20,200 bases of DNA, from assembly GCA_007117785.1 (NCBI GenBank), contig SKFV01000123.1, forward strand, positions 1 to 20,200, read 5' to 3'. Positions 7,238 through 15,518 of the stretch are shown here, in pieces. Position 1 is the stretch's first letter, and every line of letters begins with the position of its first letter. The notes under the pieces are model-generated. The model was not told the DNA's origin, ran no database searches, and worked only from the letters and a program-made list of their open reading frames with translations. The stretch is from Pseudomonas sp. (GTDB taxonomy: Bacteria > Pseudomonadota > Gammaproteobacteria > Pseudomonadales > Pseudomonadaceae). Position numbers and translations under genes: made by a program.

Positions 7238-8140
7238 ATGCCTGCATCTGACAGCGGTTACATTGGCCGTTTCGCCCCGACCCCCAGCGGTCATCTGCAC
7301 TTCGGCTCCCTGTTGGCCGCTCTGGCCAGTTATCTTGACGCCCGTAACGCCGGCGGCCATTGGCTGCTGCGCATCGAAGACCTCGACACCCCACGCAACC
7401 TGCCCGGCGCTGACCAGCACATCCTGCATACCCTGGATGCCTATGGCTTGCACTGGGATGGACCGGTGGTCTGGCAGTCCAGGCGGCTGGAACACTACCA
7501 CGCGTTGCTTGAAGACTGGCTGCGGCGTGACCTGGCCTTTTACTGCAACTGCTCGCGTCAGGATCTCAAGGATTTTGCCGGGGTGTACCCCGGGACCTGC
7601 CGCCAACGGCGACTCCCGGCAGACTCCAGCCATGCCATTCGGGTTCGCGTTGACGACCGTCTGATCAGCGTCGCCGATCGCCTGCAACCCCCCCTGGTGG
7701 TTTGCCTAAGTGCTGATCCTGGCGACTTTGTGGTGCGCCGGCGTGACAGCATTATTGCTTACCAACTTGCCGTGGTCGCTGACGATGTGGCACAAGGCAT
7801 TACCGATATTGTGCGCGGCGCCGACCTGCTTGACTCAACGCCGCGCCAGCTCTGGCTCTATCAACTGCTTGATGCCCCGGCCCCGCGTTACCTGCACATT
7901 CCATTGCTGTTGCAGCGCGATGGTGACAAGTTGAGCAAGCGCCTGGGCTCGGCACCGATTGATCCTGACCAGGCTCCGGCCACGTTGTTTCGCGCCCTGC
8001 ATACGCTGGCCCAACAACCACCGGCTGAACTGGCCAGGGCACCGGTCAGCGAACAACTCGACTGGGCCATTGCCCACTGGCAACCCCGGCGCTTGCCGGG
8101 CGCGCCACAGTTCAATCAAGTCTATCCGGCGGGAAGCTGA
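7238..8140 (+). CDS. gluQ: Glutamyl-Q tRNA(Asp) synthetase
   Basis: A 300-residue truncated glutamyl-tRNA synthetase paralogue that attaches glutamate to queuosine at the wobble base of tRNA(Asp). The HIGH-like motif is seen in PSGHLHFGS (17-24) and the KMSKS-like motif as DKLSKR (230-235). The zinc site is formed by Cys103, Cys105, Tyr117 and Cys121, as in E. coli YadB, and the anticodon-binding domain is absent. The frame is open back to 7118, but homology starts at the ATG at 7238 and this gives the usual length of about 300; an ATG at 7217 is an alternative. The dksA-gluQ pair is conserved in gamma-proteobacteria. Confidence 0.94.
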   Translation: MPASDSGYIGRFAPTPSGHLHFGSLLAALASYLDARNAGGHWLLRIEDLDTPRNLPGADQHILHTLDAYGLHWDGPVVWQSRRLEHYHALLEDWLRRDLAFYCNCSRQDLKDFAGVYPGTCRQRRLPADSSHAIRVRVDDRLISVADRLQPPLVVCLSADPGDFVVRRRDSIIAYQLAVVADDVAQGITDIVRGADLLDSTPRQLWLYQLLDAPAPRYLHIPLLLQRDGDKLSKRLGSAPIDPDQAPATLFRALHTLAQQPPAELARAPVSEQLDWAIAHWQPRRLPGAPQFNQVYPAGS

Positions 8141-8228
8141 GCTTGGCAATGGGCGCCGGCCTGTTTACCATCGCTGTTTACCCTAATCACAGCGCTGCGG
8201 AACTGCATCGCAGCCAAACGAGAGCCGC

Positions 8229-8405
8229 ATGTATATTTACCGCCTGGTACTGCTGCTGGTGATCGGCATTTACCTGTTTTCCCCAGCCATTATGGACTGG
8301 TGGATCCAACCCAATGACGCCTGGTATCGCCCCTATGTATTGTGGCTGATCCTGGTGATTGCCGGCATGTTGCTGCAGAGTCCGAAAGATGCCGACGAGC
8401 TTTGA
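8229..8405 (+). CDS. cbrX: 58-residue membrane protein overlapping cbrA (CbrX-like)
   Basis: A small protein with two hydrophobic helices, at about residues 5-21 and 36-49, and a short charged tail (SPKDADEL). GAGAG lies four bases before the ATG. Its stop lies inside cbrA: the two frames overlap by 17 bases, so ribosomes finishing this ORF would be placed at the cbrA start. In P. aeruginosa a small ORF is annotated at this position (PA4724.1), and I recall the name CbrX for it in work on the CbrAB system; that naming is from memory. The 88-base gap before it has two inverted repeats: CGCTGT/ACAGCG at 8172-8194 and GCTGCG/CGCAGC at 8194-8214. They may shape the leader. Function beyond coupling is unknown; a membrane partner of CbrA is a reasonable guess. 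Confidence 0.8.
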   Translation: MYIYRLVLLLVIGIYLFSPAIMDWWIQPNDAWYRPYVLWLILVIAGMLLQSPKDADEL

Positions 8406-11337
8406 TCTCAGTCAGCTACTGCTGATCAGTATTGCCTATCTGCTGACCCTGTTCGGTGTCGCCTGGATAACCGAGCGCGGGCTGCTGCCTCAGGCCCTGT
8501 TGCGCCACCCTCTGGTGTACACCCTGTCGCTCGGCGTCTATGCGAGCGCCTGGGCCTTTTATGGCACGGTCGGGCTGGCCTATGAATACGGTTACGGCTT
8601 TCTCAGTTATTACCTGGGCATCAGTGGCGCCTTTTTGCTGGCCCCCGTTCTGCTGCAACCCATTCTGCGCATTACGCGCACCTATCAGCTGTCTTCACTG
8701 GCAGACCTGTTTGCCTTCCGCTTTCGCAGCACCCTGGCTGGCACCCTGACCACCCTCTTTATGCTGATTGGCGTCCTGCCGCTGCTGGCGCTGCAGATTC
8801 AGGCTGTCGCCGACTCGGTACAGATCCTAACGCACAGTGATAACGAACAGCTGGTGGCCTTTGGCTTCTGTGTTCTGATCACCCTGTTCGCCATCCTCTT
8901 TGGTGCCCGGCATATCTCCAACCGGGAAAAACACGAAGGCCTGGTGGTGGCGATTGCCTTTGAATCCATCGTCAAACTGGTCGCCATCGGCGCGGTCGGG
9001 CTCTATGCCATTTACGTGGTCTTCGATGGCCCCAGCGGCCTGGAAGACTGGCTGAACAACAATCAGGAAGCCCTGCAAACCCTGCACTCGCCACTGGATG
9101 AAGGCCCCTGGCGAACCTTGCTGCTGGTGTTCTTTGCTGCTGCTATCGTCATGCCGCACATGTACCACATGGCCTTTACCGAGAACCTCAACAAGCGGGC
9201 ACTGGGCACAGCAAGCTGGGGGCTGCCACTGTTTCTGCTGCTGATGAGCCTGGCGGTGCCACCAATTCTCTGGGCTGGCCTGCACCTCAATGTAGCGACC
9301 GACCCGGAGTACTACACTCTGGGGCTGGGTGTCACCGGCGGGGCCGACTGGCTCAGCTTGCTGGCCTTTGTCGGTGGCCTGTCCGCCGCCAGCGGTCTCA
9401 TTATCGTCATCACCCTGGCCCTGTCGGGTATGGCGTTGAACCACCTGGTACTCCCCATCTACCAACCCAGTGCAGACAACAATATCTACCGCTGGTTACT
9501 GTGGACCCGACGTAGCCTGATTGCCGCCATCATCATGGCCAGTTACGGTTTCTACCAATTACTGGGTACCGAGCACGGCCTGGCCAATCTGGGCATTGCC
9601 GCCTTCACCGCCACAGTACAGTTCCTGCCTGGCGCCCTCTCGGTACTCTACTGGCCGCAAGCCAACCGCCGTGGCTTTATCGGCGGGATTTGCGCCGGCA
9701 TGCTGGTCTGGACCTTGACCCTGCTGCTGCCGCTGATCCGCGAACTGTCCGGGGTTAACTTGCTCGGCCTGGAAATGGGCTTCAACCCGGATACCTGGCA
9801 TCTGGCAGCCATCGCCTCGCTGGCAGTGAATATTCTGGTCTTTGCCCTGGTCTCGGTATTTACCCAGCGCAGTGCCGAAGAAATCAGCGCCGCCGAAGCC
9901 TGTTCCGTCGACAACGTCAGTCGCCCGCAGCGCATGGAGCTACTCGCCCATTCACCGCAGGAATTTGCCCAGCAGTTGGCCAAACCCCTGGGCAATGTCA
10001 CCGCGCAAAAAGAAGTCGAACAGGCCCTGCGCGATCTTGGTCTGCCATTCAACGAACGCCGGCCCTACGCCCTGCGCCGATTACGTGACCGTCTGGAAGC
10101 CAACCTGTCCGGCCTGATGGGCCCGGCCGTGGCCCAGGACATCATTGAAACCTTCCTGCCGTTCAAGCTGGATCGCCATGGTTATGTCACCGAGGATATT
10201 CATTTCATCGAAAGCCGGCTGGAGGATTACCACTCGCGTCTGACCGGCCTGGCCGCGGAACTCGACGCGCTGCGTCGCTACCACCGGCAAACCTTGCAAG
10301 ACTTGCCGATGGGGGTCTGCTCGTTGGCCAAGGACAATGAAATCCTGATGTGGAATCGGGCGCTGCAACGGTTGACCGGCATTGATGGCGATACGGTGAT
10401 TGGCTCACGCCTCGGTGACTTGCCACCGCCATGGAATGGTTTGTTGGCAGATTTTGTGGAAGACCAGTCAGCCCACCTGCATAAACAGAAATTGCTGATC
10501 AAAGGTCAGACCCATTGGCTGAGCCTGCACAAGGCGGCCATTGACGAGCCCGGCCAGATCGGCAGCAGCGGTCTGGTGCTGATGATCGAGGATCAGACCG
10601 AAAACCAGATGCTGGAAGAGGAGTTGATGCACTCCGAACGCCTGGCCTCGATCGGCCGCCTGGCCGCCGGGGTGGCCCATGAAATCGGCAATCCGATCAC
10701 CGGCATTGCCTGTCTGGCGCAGAACCTGCGCGAAGAGTCCGAGCAACCGGAAGTACTGGAAAGTGCCGAGCAGATTGTCGAGCAGACCAAGCGGGTAACC
10801 CGCATTGTGCAATCCCTGGTCAATTTTGCCCATGTTGGCAGTCGTCATCACAGCAGCAACGAAGCGGTTGACCTGCAGGCCAGTACCCGCGAGGCAATAC
10901 ATCTACTGTCATTGAACCGGCGCGGGCCAGAGGTCATTTATGATAATCTCTGTGATCCTGACCACCTGGTCGCCGGTGACAGCCAGCGTCTGGTGCAGGT
11001 ACTGATCAACCTGTTGGGTAACGCCCGCGATGCGAGCCAGAACGGCGATCATATTCGCATCAGCAGTGAGCAGAATGAACATCAGGTTGTACTCAAGGTG
11101 GAAGACCAGGGCAGCGGCATCGACAAGAGCATCCGTGACCGCCTGTTCGAGCCTTTTTTCACCACCAAGGAACCGGGTAGTGGCACTGGTCTCGGCTTGG
11201 CTCTCGTCTATTCCATCATTGAAGAACACTATGGCCAGATCACCGTGGAAAGTCCGGCAGATCCAGTCAGCGGGCGCGGCAGCAGGTTCGTGATTACCTT
11301 GCCGCGTTACACAAGCATGTCCGGTGCCAATGCCTGA
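8389..11337 (+). CDS. cbrA: Sensor histidine kinase CbrA with transporter-like domain
   Basis: A 982-residue kinase, almost exactly the length of P. aeruginosa CbrA. The first 500 or so residues form about 13 membrane segments of the sodium/solute symporter (SLC5) family. A linker region, a PAS-like domain (about 640-760) and the kinase core follow. The phosphoacceptor is His764 in GVAHEIGNPITG; the N-box Asn878 is in INLLGNARDAS; the G-boxes are DQGSGI (from Asp906) and GSGTGLGLALV. CbrA activates CbrB when preferred carbon sources are scarce, and its transporter half has been linked to histidine uptake in some pseudomonads. The ATG at 8389 overlaps the small ORF upstream; an in-frame start at 8359 would add ten residues unlike family members. 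cbrB follows after 23 bases. Confidence 0.96.
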   Translation: MPTSFDLSQLLLISIAYLLTLFGVAWITERGLLPQALLRHPLVYTLSLGVYASAWAFYGTVGLAYEYGYGFLSYYLGISGAFLLAPVLLQPILRITRTYQLSSLADLFAFRFRSTLAGTLTTLFMLIGVLPLLALQIQAVADSVQILTHSDNEQLVAFGFCVLITLFAILFGARHISNREKHEGLVVAIAFESIVKLVAIGAVGLYAIYVVFDGPSGLEDWLNNNQEALQTLHSPLDEGPWRTLLLVFFAAAIVMPHMYHMAFTENLNKRALGTASWGLPLFLLLMSLAVPPILWAGLHLNVATDPEYYTLGLGVTGGADWLSLLAFVGGLSAASGLIIVITLALSGMALNHLVLPIYQPSADNNIYRWLLWTRRSLIAAIIMASYGFYQLLGTEHGLANLGIAAFTATVQFLPGALSVLYWPQANRRGFIGGICAGMLVWTLTLLLPLIRELSGVNLLGLEMGFNPDTWHLAAIASLAVNILVFALVSVFTQRSAEEISAAEACSVDNVSRPQRMELLAHSPQEFAQQLAKPLGNVTAQKEVEQALRDLGLPFNERRPYALRRLRDRLEANLSGLMGPAVAQDIIETFLPFKLDRHGYVTEDIHFIESRLEDYHSRLTGLAAELDALRRYHRQTLQDLPMGVCSLAKDNEILMWNRALQRLTGIDGDTVIGSRLGDLPPPWNGLLADFVEDQSAHLHKQKLLIKGQTHWLSLHKAAIDEPGQIGSSGLVLMIEDQTENQMLEEELMHSERLASIGRLAAGVAHEIGNPITGIACLAQNLREESEQPEVLESAEQIVEQTKRVTRIVQSLVNFAHVGSRHHSSNEAVDLQASTREAIHLLSLNRRGPEVIYDNLCDPDHLVAGDSQRLVQVLINLLGNARDASQNGDHIRISSEQNEHQVVLKVEDQGSGIDKSIRDRLFEPFFTTKEPGSGTGLGLALVYSIIEEHYGQITVESPADPVSGRGSRFVITLPRYTSMSGANA

Positions 11338-11360
11338 CCGGCACCCTGTAGAGGTCAATT

Positions 11361-12791
11361 ATGTCGCACATACTGGTCGTTGAAGATGAAGCCATCATTC
11401 GCACCGCCCTTCGCCGCCTGTTGGAACGCAACCAGTATCAGGTCAGCGAGGCCGGCGCCGTGCATGAAGCCGAAGCGCAGTTCAATCTGGACGAGTTTGA
11501 TCTGATCATCAGCGACCTGCGTCTGCCCGGCGAGCCCGGCACTGAACTGATCCGCAAGGCCAGCAACACCCCGGTACTGATTATGACCAGCTATGCCAGC
11601 CTGCGCTCAGCTGTGGACTCGATGAAATTGGGCGCAGTTGACTACATCGCCAAGCCTTTTGATCATGAGGAAATGCTCGGCACCGTCGCGCGCATCCTGC
11701 AACAGCGTGATGAGCGTCTGGCCCTCCAGGGGCAACCCGAGCAGGCCAGCACGACACAACCAGCCGTCAAGGGCAATGACAATGACAATGACAATGATAT
11801 GGGCATCATAGGCTCTTGCCCGCCGATGCAGACATTGTTCAAACGCATTCGCAAGGTTGCCCCAACCGACTCCACCGTGCTGATCCAGGGCGAATCAGGT
11901 ACCGGCAAGGAACTGGTTGCGCGCGCCCTCCACGAACAGTCACGGCGCGCCAAGGCACCAATGATCTCGGTCAATTGTGCGGCGATCCCGGAAACCCTGA
12001 TCGAGTCAGAACTCTTCGGCCATGAAAAGGGCGCCTTTACCGGTGCCACCGCCGGCCGCACAGGGCTGGTCGAAGCGGCTGACGGTGGCACCCTGTTTCT
12101 GGATGAAATTGGCGAGCTGCCACTGGAAGCCCAGGCACGGCTGCTACGCGTATTGCAGGAAGGCGAAATTCGCCGGGTAGGCTCGGTGCAATCGAACAAG
12201 GTAGATGTACGTCTGGTTGCCGCCACCCACCGCAACCTCAAAGCCATGGCGCGTCAGGGCCTGTTCCGTGAAGATCTGTTCTACCGTCTTAACGTGATCG
12301 AGTTGCGCCTGCCGCCACTGCGCGAACGTGGCGAAGACGTCATGCTGATTGCCGAAGCCCTGTTGGCGCGCGCCGCGCGCAATATGCAGACCGAGCCAAT
12401 GCACTTTACCGCTGAAGCAGCCGAAGCGATCCGCCATTACACATGGCCGGGCAACGTACGCGAACTGGAGAATGCCATTGGGCGCGCGGCCATCATGTCT
12501 GATGACAGCGATATTTCCACCGACCTGCTGGGCATCGAACTCGACCTGGACTTCGAGCGGACTTCACAGGCCACCAGCGCGCTGGAGACCATGCGCCATA
12601 GCGAACCCACCTCCAGCCAGGAACCTACCGAGGATCTTTCACTGGAAGACTACTTCCAGCATTTTGTGCTTGAACACCAGGAACATATGACGGAAACCGA
12701 ACTGGCACACAAGCTGGGTATCAGCCGGAAATGCCTGTGGGAGCGACGCCAGCGTCTGGGTATACCGCGCAAAAAGGCCACCCAGTCGTGA
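11361..12791 (+). CDS. cbrB: Sigma-54 response regulator CbrB
   Basis: A 476-residue NtrC-family activator. The receiver domain (1-120) has Asp9, the phosphoacceptor Asp52 (ISDLRLPG), Thr76 and Lys98. The AAA+ domain has Walker A GESGTGKE (177-184) and the sigma-54 contact loop GAFTGA (224-229). The C-terminal Fis-type helix-turn-helix is TETELAHKLGISRKCLWERR. CbrB phosphorylated by CbrA activates crcZ and amino-acid use genes; its likely binding sites lie directly downstream. The linker at 139-146 is a run of Asn-Asp pairs made by a DNA repeat. GAGG lies six bases before the ATG. No terminator is found between cbrB and the crcZ promoter. Confidence 0.97.
   Translation: MSHILVVEDEAIIRTALRRLLERNQYQVSEAGAVHEAEAQFNLDEFDLIISDLRLPGEPGTELIRKASNTPVLIMTSYASLRSAVDSMKLGAVDYIAKPFDHEEMLGTVARILQQRDERLALQGQPEQASTTQPAVKGNDNDNDNDMGIIGSCPPMQTLFKRIRKVAPTDSTVLIQGESGTGKELVARALHEQSRRAKAPMISVNCAAIPETLIESELFGHEKGAFTGATAGRTGLVEAADGGTLFLDEIGELPLEAQARLLRVLQEGEIRRVGSVQSNKVDVRLVAATHRNLKAMARQGLFREDLFYRLNVIELRLPPLRERGEDVMLIAEALLARAARNMQTEPMHFTAEAAEAIRHYTWPGNVRELENAIGRAAIMSDDSDISTDLLGIELDLDFERTSQATSALETMRHSEPTSSQEPTEDLSLEDYFQHFVLEHQEHMTETELAHKLGISRKCLWERRQRLGIPRKKATQS
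11774..11797 (+). repeat. Hexamer tandem repeat in the cbrB linker
   Basis: Four exact copies of CAATGA lie in tandem and encode alternating Asn and Asp in the linker between the receiver and AAA+ domains. The unit is two codons long, so slippage would lengthen or shorten the linker without a frameshift. Confidence 0.9.
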
Positions 12792-12837
12792 TCCAACTGA
12801 CAGTTGCTGCGAGCTTTGGCCACACCAGTGGCGCAAC

Positions 12838-12927
12838 TGTTACCTGTTACCCACAGTCTCATGCGCAAAGTGTTACCCCTTTCTCAACGCCCGGTAACAC
12901 TTTGCCGGGTTGATAGGTAACGTTACC
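12838..12927 (+). promoter_or_regulatory. CbrB upstream activator sites of crcZ
   Basis: A cluster of TGTTAC-type half-sites lies 95-185 bases before the predicted crcZ start. There are two head-to-tail TGTTACC copies at 12838-12851. A perfect inverted repeat with 13-base arms, GCAAAGTGTTACC (12865-12877) and GGTAACACTTTGC (12893-12905), has 15 bases between the arms. A perfect 12-base palindrome, GGTAACGTTACC, lies at 12916-12927. TGTTAC and its complement are, to my recollection, the core of CbrB sites at crcZ promoters in Pseudomonas. Number, spacing and distance fit an enhancer for a sigma-54 promoter. Confidence 0.8.
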
Positions 12928-12964
12928 CCACCCACCCCCCTTCACCTTTGCCAGCAAAAAACCT

Positions 12965-12977
12965 TAACTCTTTGTTT
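12965..12977 (-). promoter_or_regulatory. Possible IHF site before crcZ
   Basis: Read on the opposite strand, this 13-base stretch matches the IHF consensus WATCAANNNNTTR at all but one position. It sits in an AT-rich segment between the activator sites and the sigma-54 promoter, where IHF usually bends DNA to bring the activator to the polymerase. The consensus is degenerate, so a chance match is possible. Confidence 0.4.
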
Positions 12978-12996
12978 TAAATAGAAATTAAAAAGT

Positions 12997-13012
12997 TGGC
13001 ACGGCATCTGCT
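12997..13012 (+). promoter_or_regulatory. Sigma-54 promoter of crcZ
   Basis: TGGCACG (12997-13003), four bases, then CTGCT gives the -24 GG at 12998-12999 and the -12 GC at 13010-13011, close to the consensus TGGCACG-N4-TTGCW. It places the start at about 13022, where the sequence GCACAACAACAATAA begins; from memory this resembles the 5' end of P. aeruginosa CrcZ. Confidence 0.9.
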
Positions 13013-13021
13013 TTATATCTG

Positions 13022-13376
13022 GCACAACAACAATAAAAACCAAAATACATAATAAAAACAACATCAGCTCCACACACAATAAAAACAAGACGTGCGTAGC
13101 CAATCAAACTGATTTTTTTGGAGAATGGTATTTCCTCCGCAGACAGGATGTTTGACCGGAATGAGAACAACAAGAGTTGCCTGAGCAACTGACCGATCCG
13201 GCGCCAAGATGGCACAACGTGAATCACTAAGCTTCCAAAGCAATCCGTTTGTTTTTGTAACCCGGGATGGGTTTGGGATTGCGGCTTTGCCGCAACTGCC
13301 TACAACAACAAAAAAAGCTGTTAATAATAAAAATAAAAACAACATTGGGGGGAGTTTCGGCTCCCCTTTAGCTTTC
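13022..13376 (+). ncRNA. crcZ: CrcZ, catabolite-repression antagonist RNA
   Basis: A 355-base RNA between cbrB and pcnB, the position of crcZ in Pseudomonas (407 bases in P. aeruginosa). CrcZ binds Hfq together with Crc through AAnAAnAA motifs and frees repressed mRNAs. Such motifs are seen at 13026-13033, 13051-13061, 13078-13088, 13166-13173, 13304-13311 and 13323-13342, that is six clusters, several with overlapping copies. Two stable hairpins separate them: AGTTGC/GCAACT at 13175-13190 and TTGCGGC/GCCGCAA at 13279-13295. The motifs flank the hairpins in A-rich single-stranded stretches. It has its own sigma-54 promoter, activator sites and terminator. No coding frame of interest runs through it. 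Confidence 0.93.
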
Positions 13377-13379
13377 TCC
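13349..13379 (+). terminator. Terminator of crcZ
   Basis: GGGGAG (13349-13354) pairs with CTCCCC (13361-13366) around the loop TTTCGG, followed by TTTAGCTTTCT. The stem is short but GC-rich; the T-run is interrupted, so some read-through into pcnB is possible. Confidence 0.8.
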
Positions 13380-13390
13380 CCCGCATATCA

Positions 13391-13419
13391 TTCAAATCCC
13401 CTGCAAATCAAGCTAGAAT
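13391..13419 (+). promoter_or_regulatory. Sigma-70 promoter of pcnB
   Basis: TTCAAA (13391-13396), 17 bases, then TAGAAT (13414-13419) lies between the crcZ terminator and pcnB. It would start a transcript near 13426 with a leader of about 67 bases, giving the pcnB-folK-panB-panC genes expression independent of CbrB. Confidence 0.55.
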
Positions 13420-13492
13420 GCGCGGCATTCATTTACTTCCCTGCACCCTATGGCGCAAAGGGTAACCCTATGCTGGTGGATAACCCGCACCT

Positions 13493-14872
13493 ATGATTCG
13501 CAAAATCTTGCAAAAACTGCCTACCCCCTTTGGCCGTCCGGTGCAGCACCGCACCACGCCCCAGGTCATTGCTGCCAGTCAACACAACCTGCATCCTCGC
13601 CGTATTAGCCGGCATGCCGTCAGCGTGGTAGAGCAACTGCAGCGCGCCGGATACGAGGCCTACCTGGTGGGTGGCTGTGTGCGTGATCTGCTACTGGATA
13701 TCGTGCCCAAGGATTTTGATGTCGCGACCAGCGCCACACCGGAAGAAGTCCGCGCCACCTTTCGCAATGCCCGCCTGATCGGCCGCCGCTTCAAACTCGC
13801 CCACGTGCGTTTTGGTCGTGAAATTATCGAAGTCGCCACTTTCCGTGCCAATCATGACAGTGATGGCGACGCCGACAGTGATGACATATCCGAACTGTCG
13901 CGCCAGAGCGAGAGTGGCCGCCTGTTGCGGGACAATGTCTACGGCACTTTCGAAGATGACGCACAGCGCCGTGACTTCACCATCAACGCTCTTTTCTACA
14001 ACCCGACCGATGGCCACATCCATGACTTTGCCAACGGCATTCACGACGTACGCAACCGTCAGATCCGCCTGATCGGTGACCCGGTGCGACGTTACCAGGA
14101 AGATCCTGTGCGAATGCTGCGAGCCGTGCGCTTTGCTGCCAAGCTGGATTTCGATATCGAGCCGCATACGGCCGACCCTATCTATGAGCTGTCCGAATTG
14201 CTGCATGACATCCCGCCGGCCCGGCTGTTTGATGAAGTACTCAAACTATTGATGAGCGGCCAGGGTGAGCTGACCTTCGAACTGCTGCGCGAGCACGACC
14301 TGTTTTCGCCCTTGTTTCCGGATACTGAAGAAGCCATCGAGACCAGCCCGGATTACACTCTGGCCATGGTTCGCCAGGCCTTGCGCAACACCGACATTCG
14401 CATCCGTGAAGAGCGCCCAGTCACCCCGGCTTTCCTGTTTGCCGCCCTGCTCTGGCCAGCCTTGCCCGACCGTATCAAGGCGCTGGAAGACAAGGGTATC
14501 CCTGCTATTCCTGCGCAACAGCAAGCCGCGCAGGAACTGCTCAGCGAGCAATGCCGCCATACCGCAATCCCCAAACGCTTCACCATTCCCCTGCGGGAAA
14601 TCTGGGATATGCAGCCACGCCTGGAGCGGCGGAGTGGGCGGCGCGCCGACCAGCTACTCGAACATCCTCGCTTTCGTGCCGCCTACGACTTCCTGTTACT
14701 GCGTGAAGCCGCCGGAGAAGAAACCCAGGGGCTGGGTGACTGGTGGACGCGTTACCAGGCTGCCAACGAAGACCAGCGCCGCCAGATGATTCGCGAACTA
14801 GGCAGCGAGGGCAGTGGCAAACGCTCACGCGGCCGGCGCAAACGCAAACCACGTCCGCGCACCAGCGACTGA
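13493..14872 (+). CDS. pcnB: Poly(A) polymerase I
   Basis: A 459-residue class II nucleotidyltransferase that adds 3' poly(A) tails and so promotes RNA decay. The catalytic block is YLVGGCVRDLLLDIVPKDFDVA, with the metal-binding Asp-x-Asp in DFDVA, followed by RRDFTINAL and DPVRMLRAVRFAAKLDF, the neck shared with tRNA nucleotidyltransferases. The N-terminal extension (residues 1-35) and the basic tail (KRSRGRRKRKPRPR) are typical of PcnB and not of CCA-adding enzymes. The ATG at 13493 is preceded only by a weak GGATAA. folK starts one base after its stop. Confidence 0.95.
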   Translation: MIRKILQKLPTPFGRPVQHRTTPQVIAASQHNLHPRRISRHAVSVVEQLQRAGYEAYLVGGCVRDLLLDIVPKDFDVATSATPEEVRATFRNARLIGRRFKLAHVRFGREIIEVATFRANHDSDGDADSDDISELSRQSESGRLLRDNVYGTFEDDAQRRDFTINALFYNPTDGHIHDFANGIHDVRNRQIRLIGDPVRRYQEDPVRMLRAVRFAAKLDFDIEPHTADPIYELSELLHDIPPARLFDEVLKLLMSGQGELTFELLREHDLFSPLFPDTEEAIETSPDYTLAMVRQALRNTDIRIREERPVTPAFLFAALLWPALPDRIKALEDKGIPAIPAQQQAAQELLSEQCRHTAIPKRFTIPLREIWDMQPRLERRSGRRADQLLEHPRFRAAYDFLLLREAAGEETQGLGDWWTRYQAANEDQRRQMIRELGSEGSGKRSRGRRKRKPRPRTSD

Positions 14873-14873
14873 T

Positions 14874-15371
14874 ATGCCACGCTGCTATATCGGCCTGGGA
14901 AGTAACCAGGCCAAACCTGTAGAGCAATTGCAGCGCGCACTCATTGCCCTCGCCGACGTGCAACTCATCCACCTGATCGCCCAGTCAGGTTTTTATCGCA
15001 GCGCCCCCATGGGGCCTCAAAACCAGCCCGATTACGTCAATGCTGTAGCCTGCCTGGATACGGCTCTGGACCCGCTGGCGCTGCTTGACCAGCTGCAAAA
15101 CATTGAACAGCTACAGGGGCGTGAGCGTAAGGCCGAGCGCTGGGGCCCACGCACGCTGGATCTCGACCTGTTACTCTACGGCCAAGAGAACATCGACCTA
15201 CCCCGCCTGACAGTGCCACACTATGGCCTGGAACAGCGTGACTTCGTGTTGCAGCCACTGGCCGAGCTGGCCCCAGAACTGGTGTTACCCAATGGCCGCC
15301 GAATTACCGATCTATTGCAAGCCTGCGCAAGCCATGGCTTGCAACGTATAGAACTGCCAATGAGCGAATGA
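14874..15371 (+). CDS. folK: HPPK, folate biosynthesis pyrophosphokinase
   Basis: A 165-residue 2-amino-4-hydroxy-6-hydroxymethyldihydropteridine pyrophosphokinase, which transfers pyrophosphate from ATP to the pterin in folate synthesis. The start CYIGLGSNQ, the central FYRSAPMGPQNQPDYVNAV and the signature RWGPRTLDLDLLLYG are all present. The ATG at 14874 lies one base after the pcnB stop and is where homology begins, although the frame is open further upstream inside pcnB. The length is normal for the family. Confidence 0.95.
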   Translation: MPRCYIGLGSNQAKPVEQLQRALIALADVQLIHLIAQSGFYRSAPMGPQNQPDYVNAVACLDTALDPLALLDQLQNIEQLQGRERKAERWGPRTLDLDLLLYGQENIDLPRLTVPHYGLEQRDFVLQPLAELAPELVLPNGRRITDLLQACASHGLQRIELPMSE

Positions 15372-15518
15372 TCATGCAGGAGATTGATCGGCAATCATCG
15401 CCGCCAACGCGGGAACGGCACTATACTGAGCAAAGTGGTAGCATGCTGCGCCGGAGACCCGGTCACCCCACAACCCAAGATATCTCGCCTCACAGAGGCC
15501 GAATTATTGGAAGCCGCC
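15372..15518 (+). promoter_or_regulatory. folK-panB spacer with possible -10 element
   Basis: These 147 bases separate folK from panB, which otherwise look like operon partners. TATACT at 15422-15427 is a good -10, but no matching -35 is found at normal spacing. The panB frame is open through most of the gap, yet the extra residues are not PanB-like. Confidence 0.3.

Noticed and set aside
12865..12905. 13-base inverted repeat as a terminator of cbrB
   Set aside because: The loop is 15 bases and no T-run follows; the arms contain TGTTAC activator sites, which explains the symmetry better.
13021..13345. A-rich repeats between cbrB and pcnB as a degraded CRISPR or simple-sequence repeat
   Set aside because: The repeats are AAnAAnAA motifs inside a promoter-terminator unit at the crcZ locus; there is no repeat-spacer periodicity.
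15384..15518. 45-residue N-terminal extension of PanB
   Set aside because: It would start with TTG without a ribosome site; the ATG at 15519 has GGAAG upstream and gives the normal length of 264.
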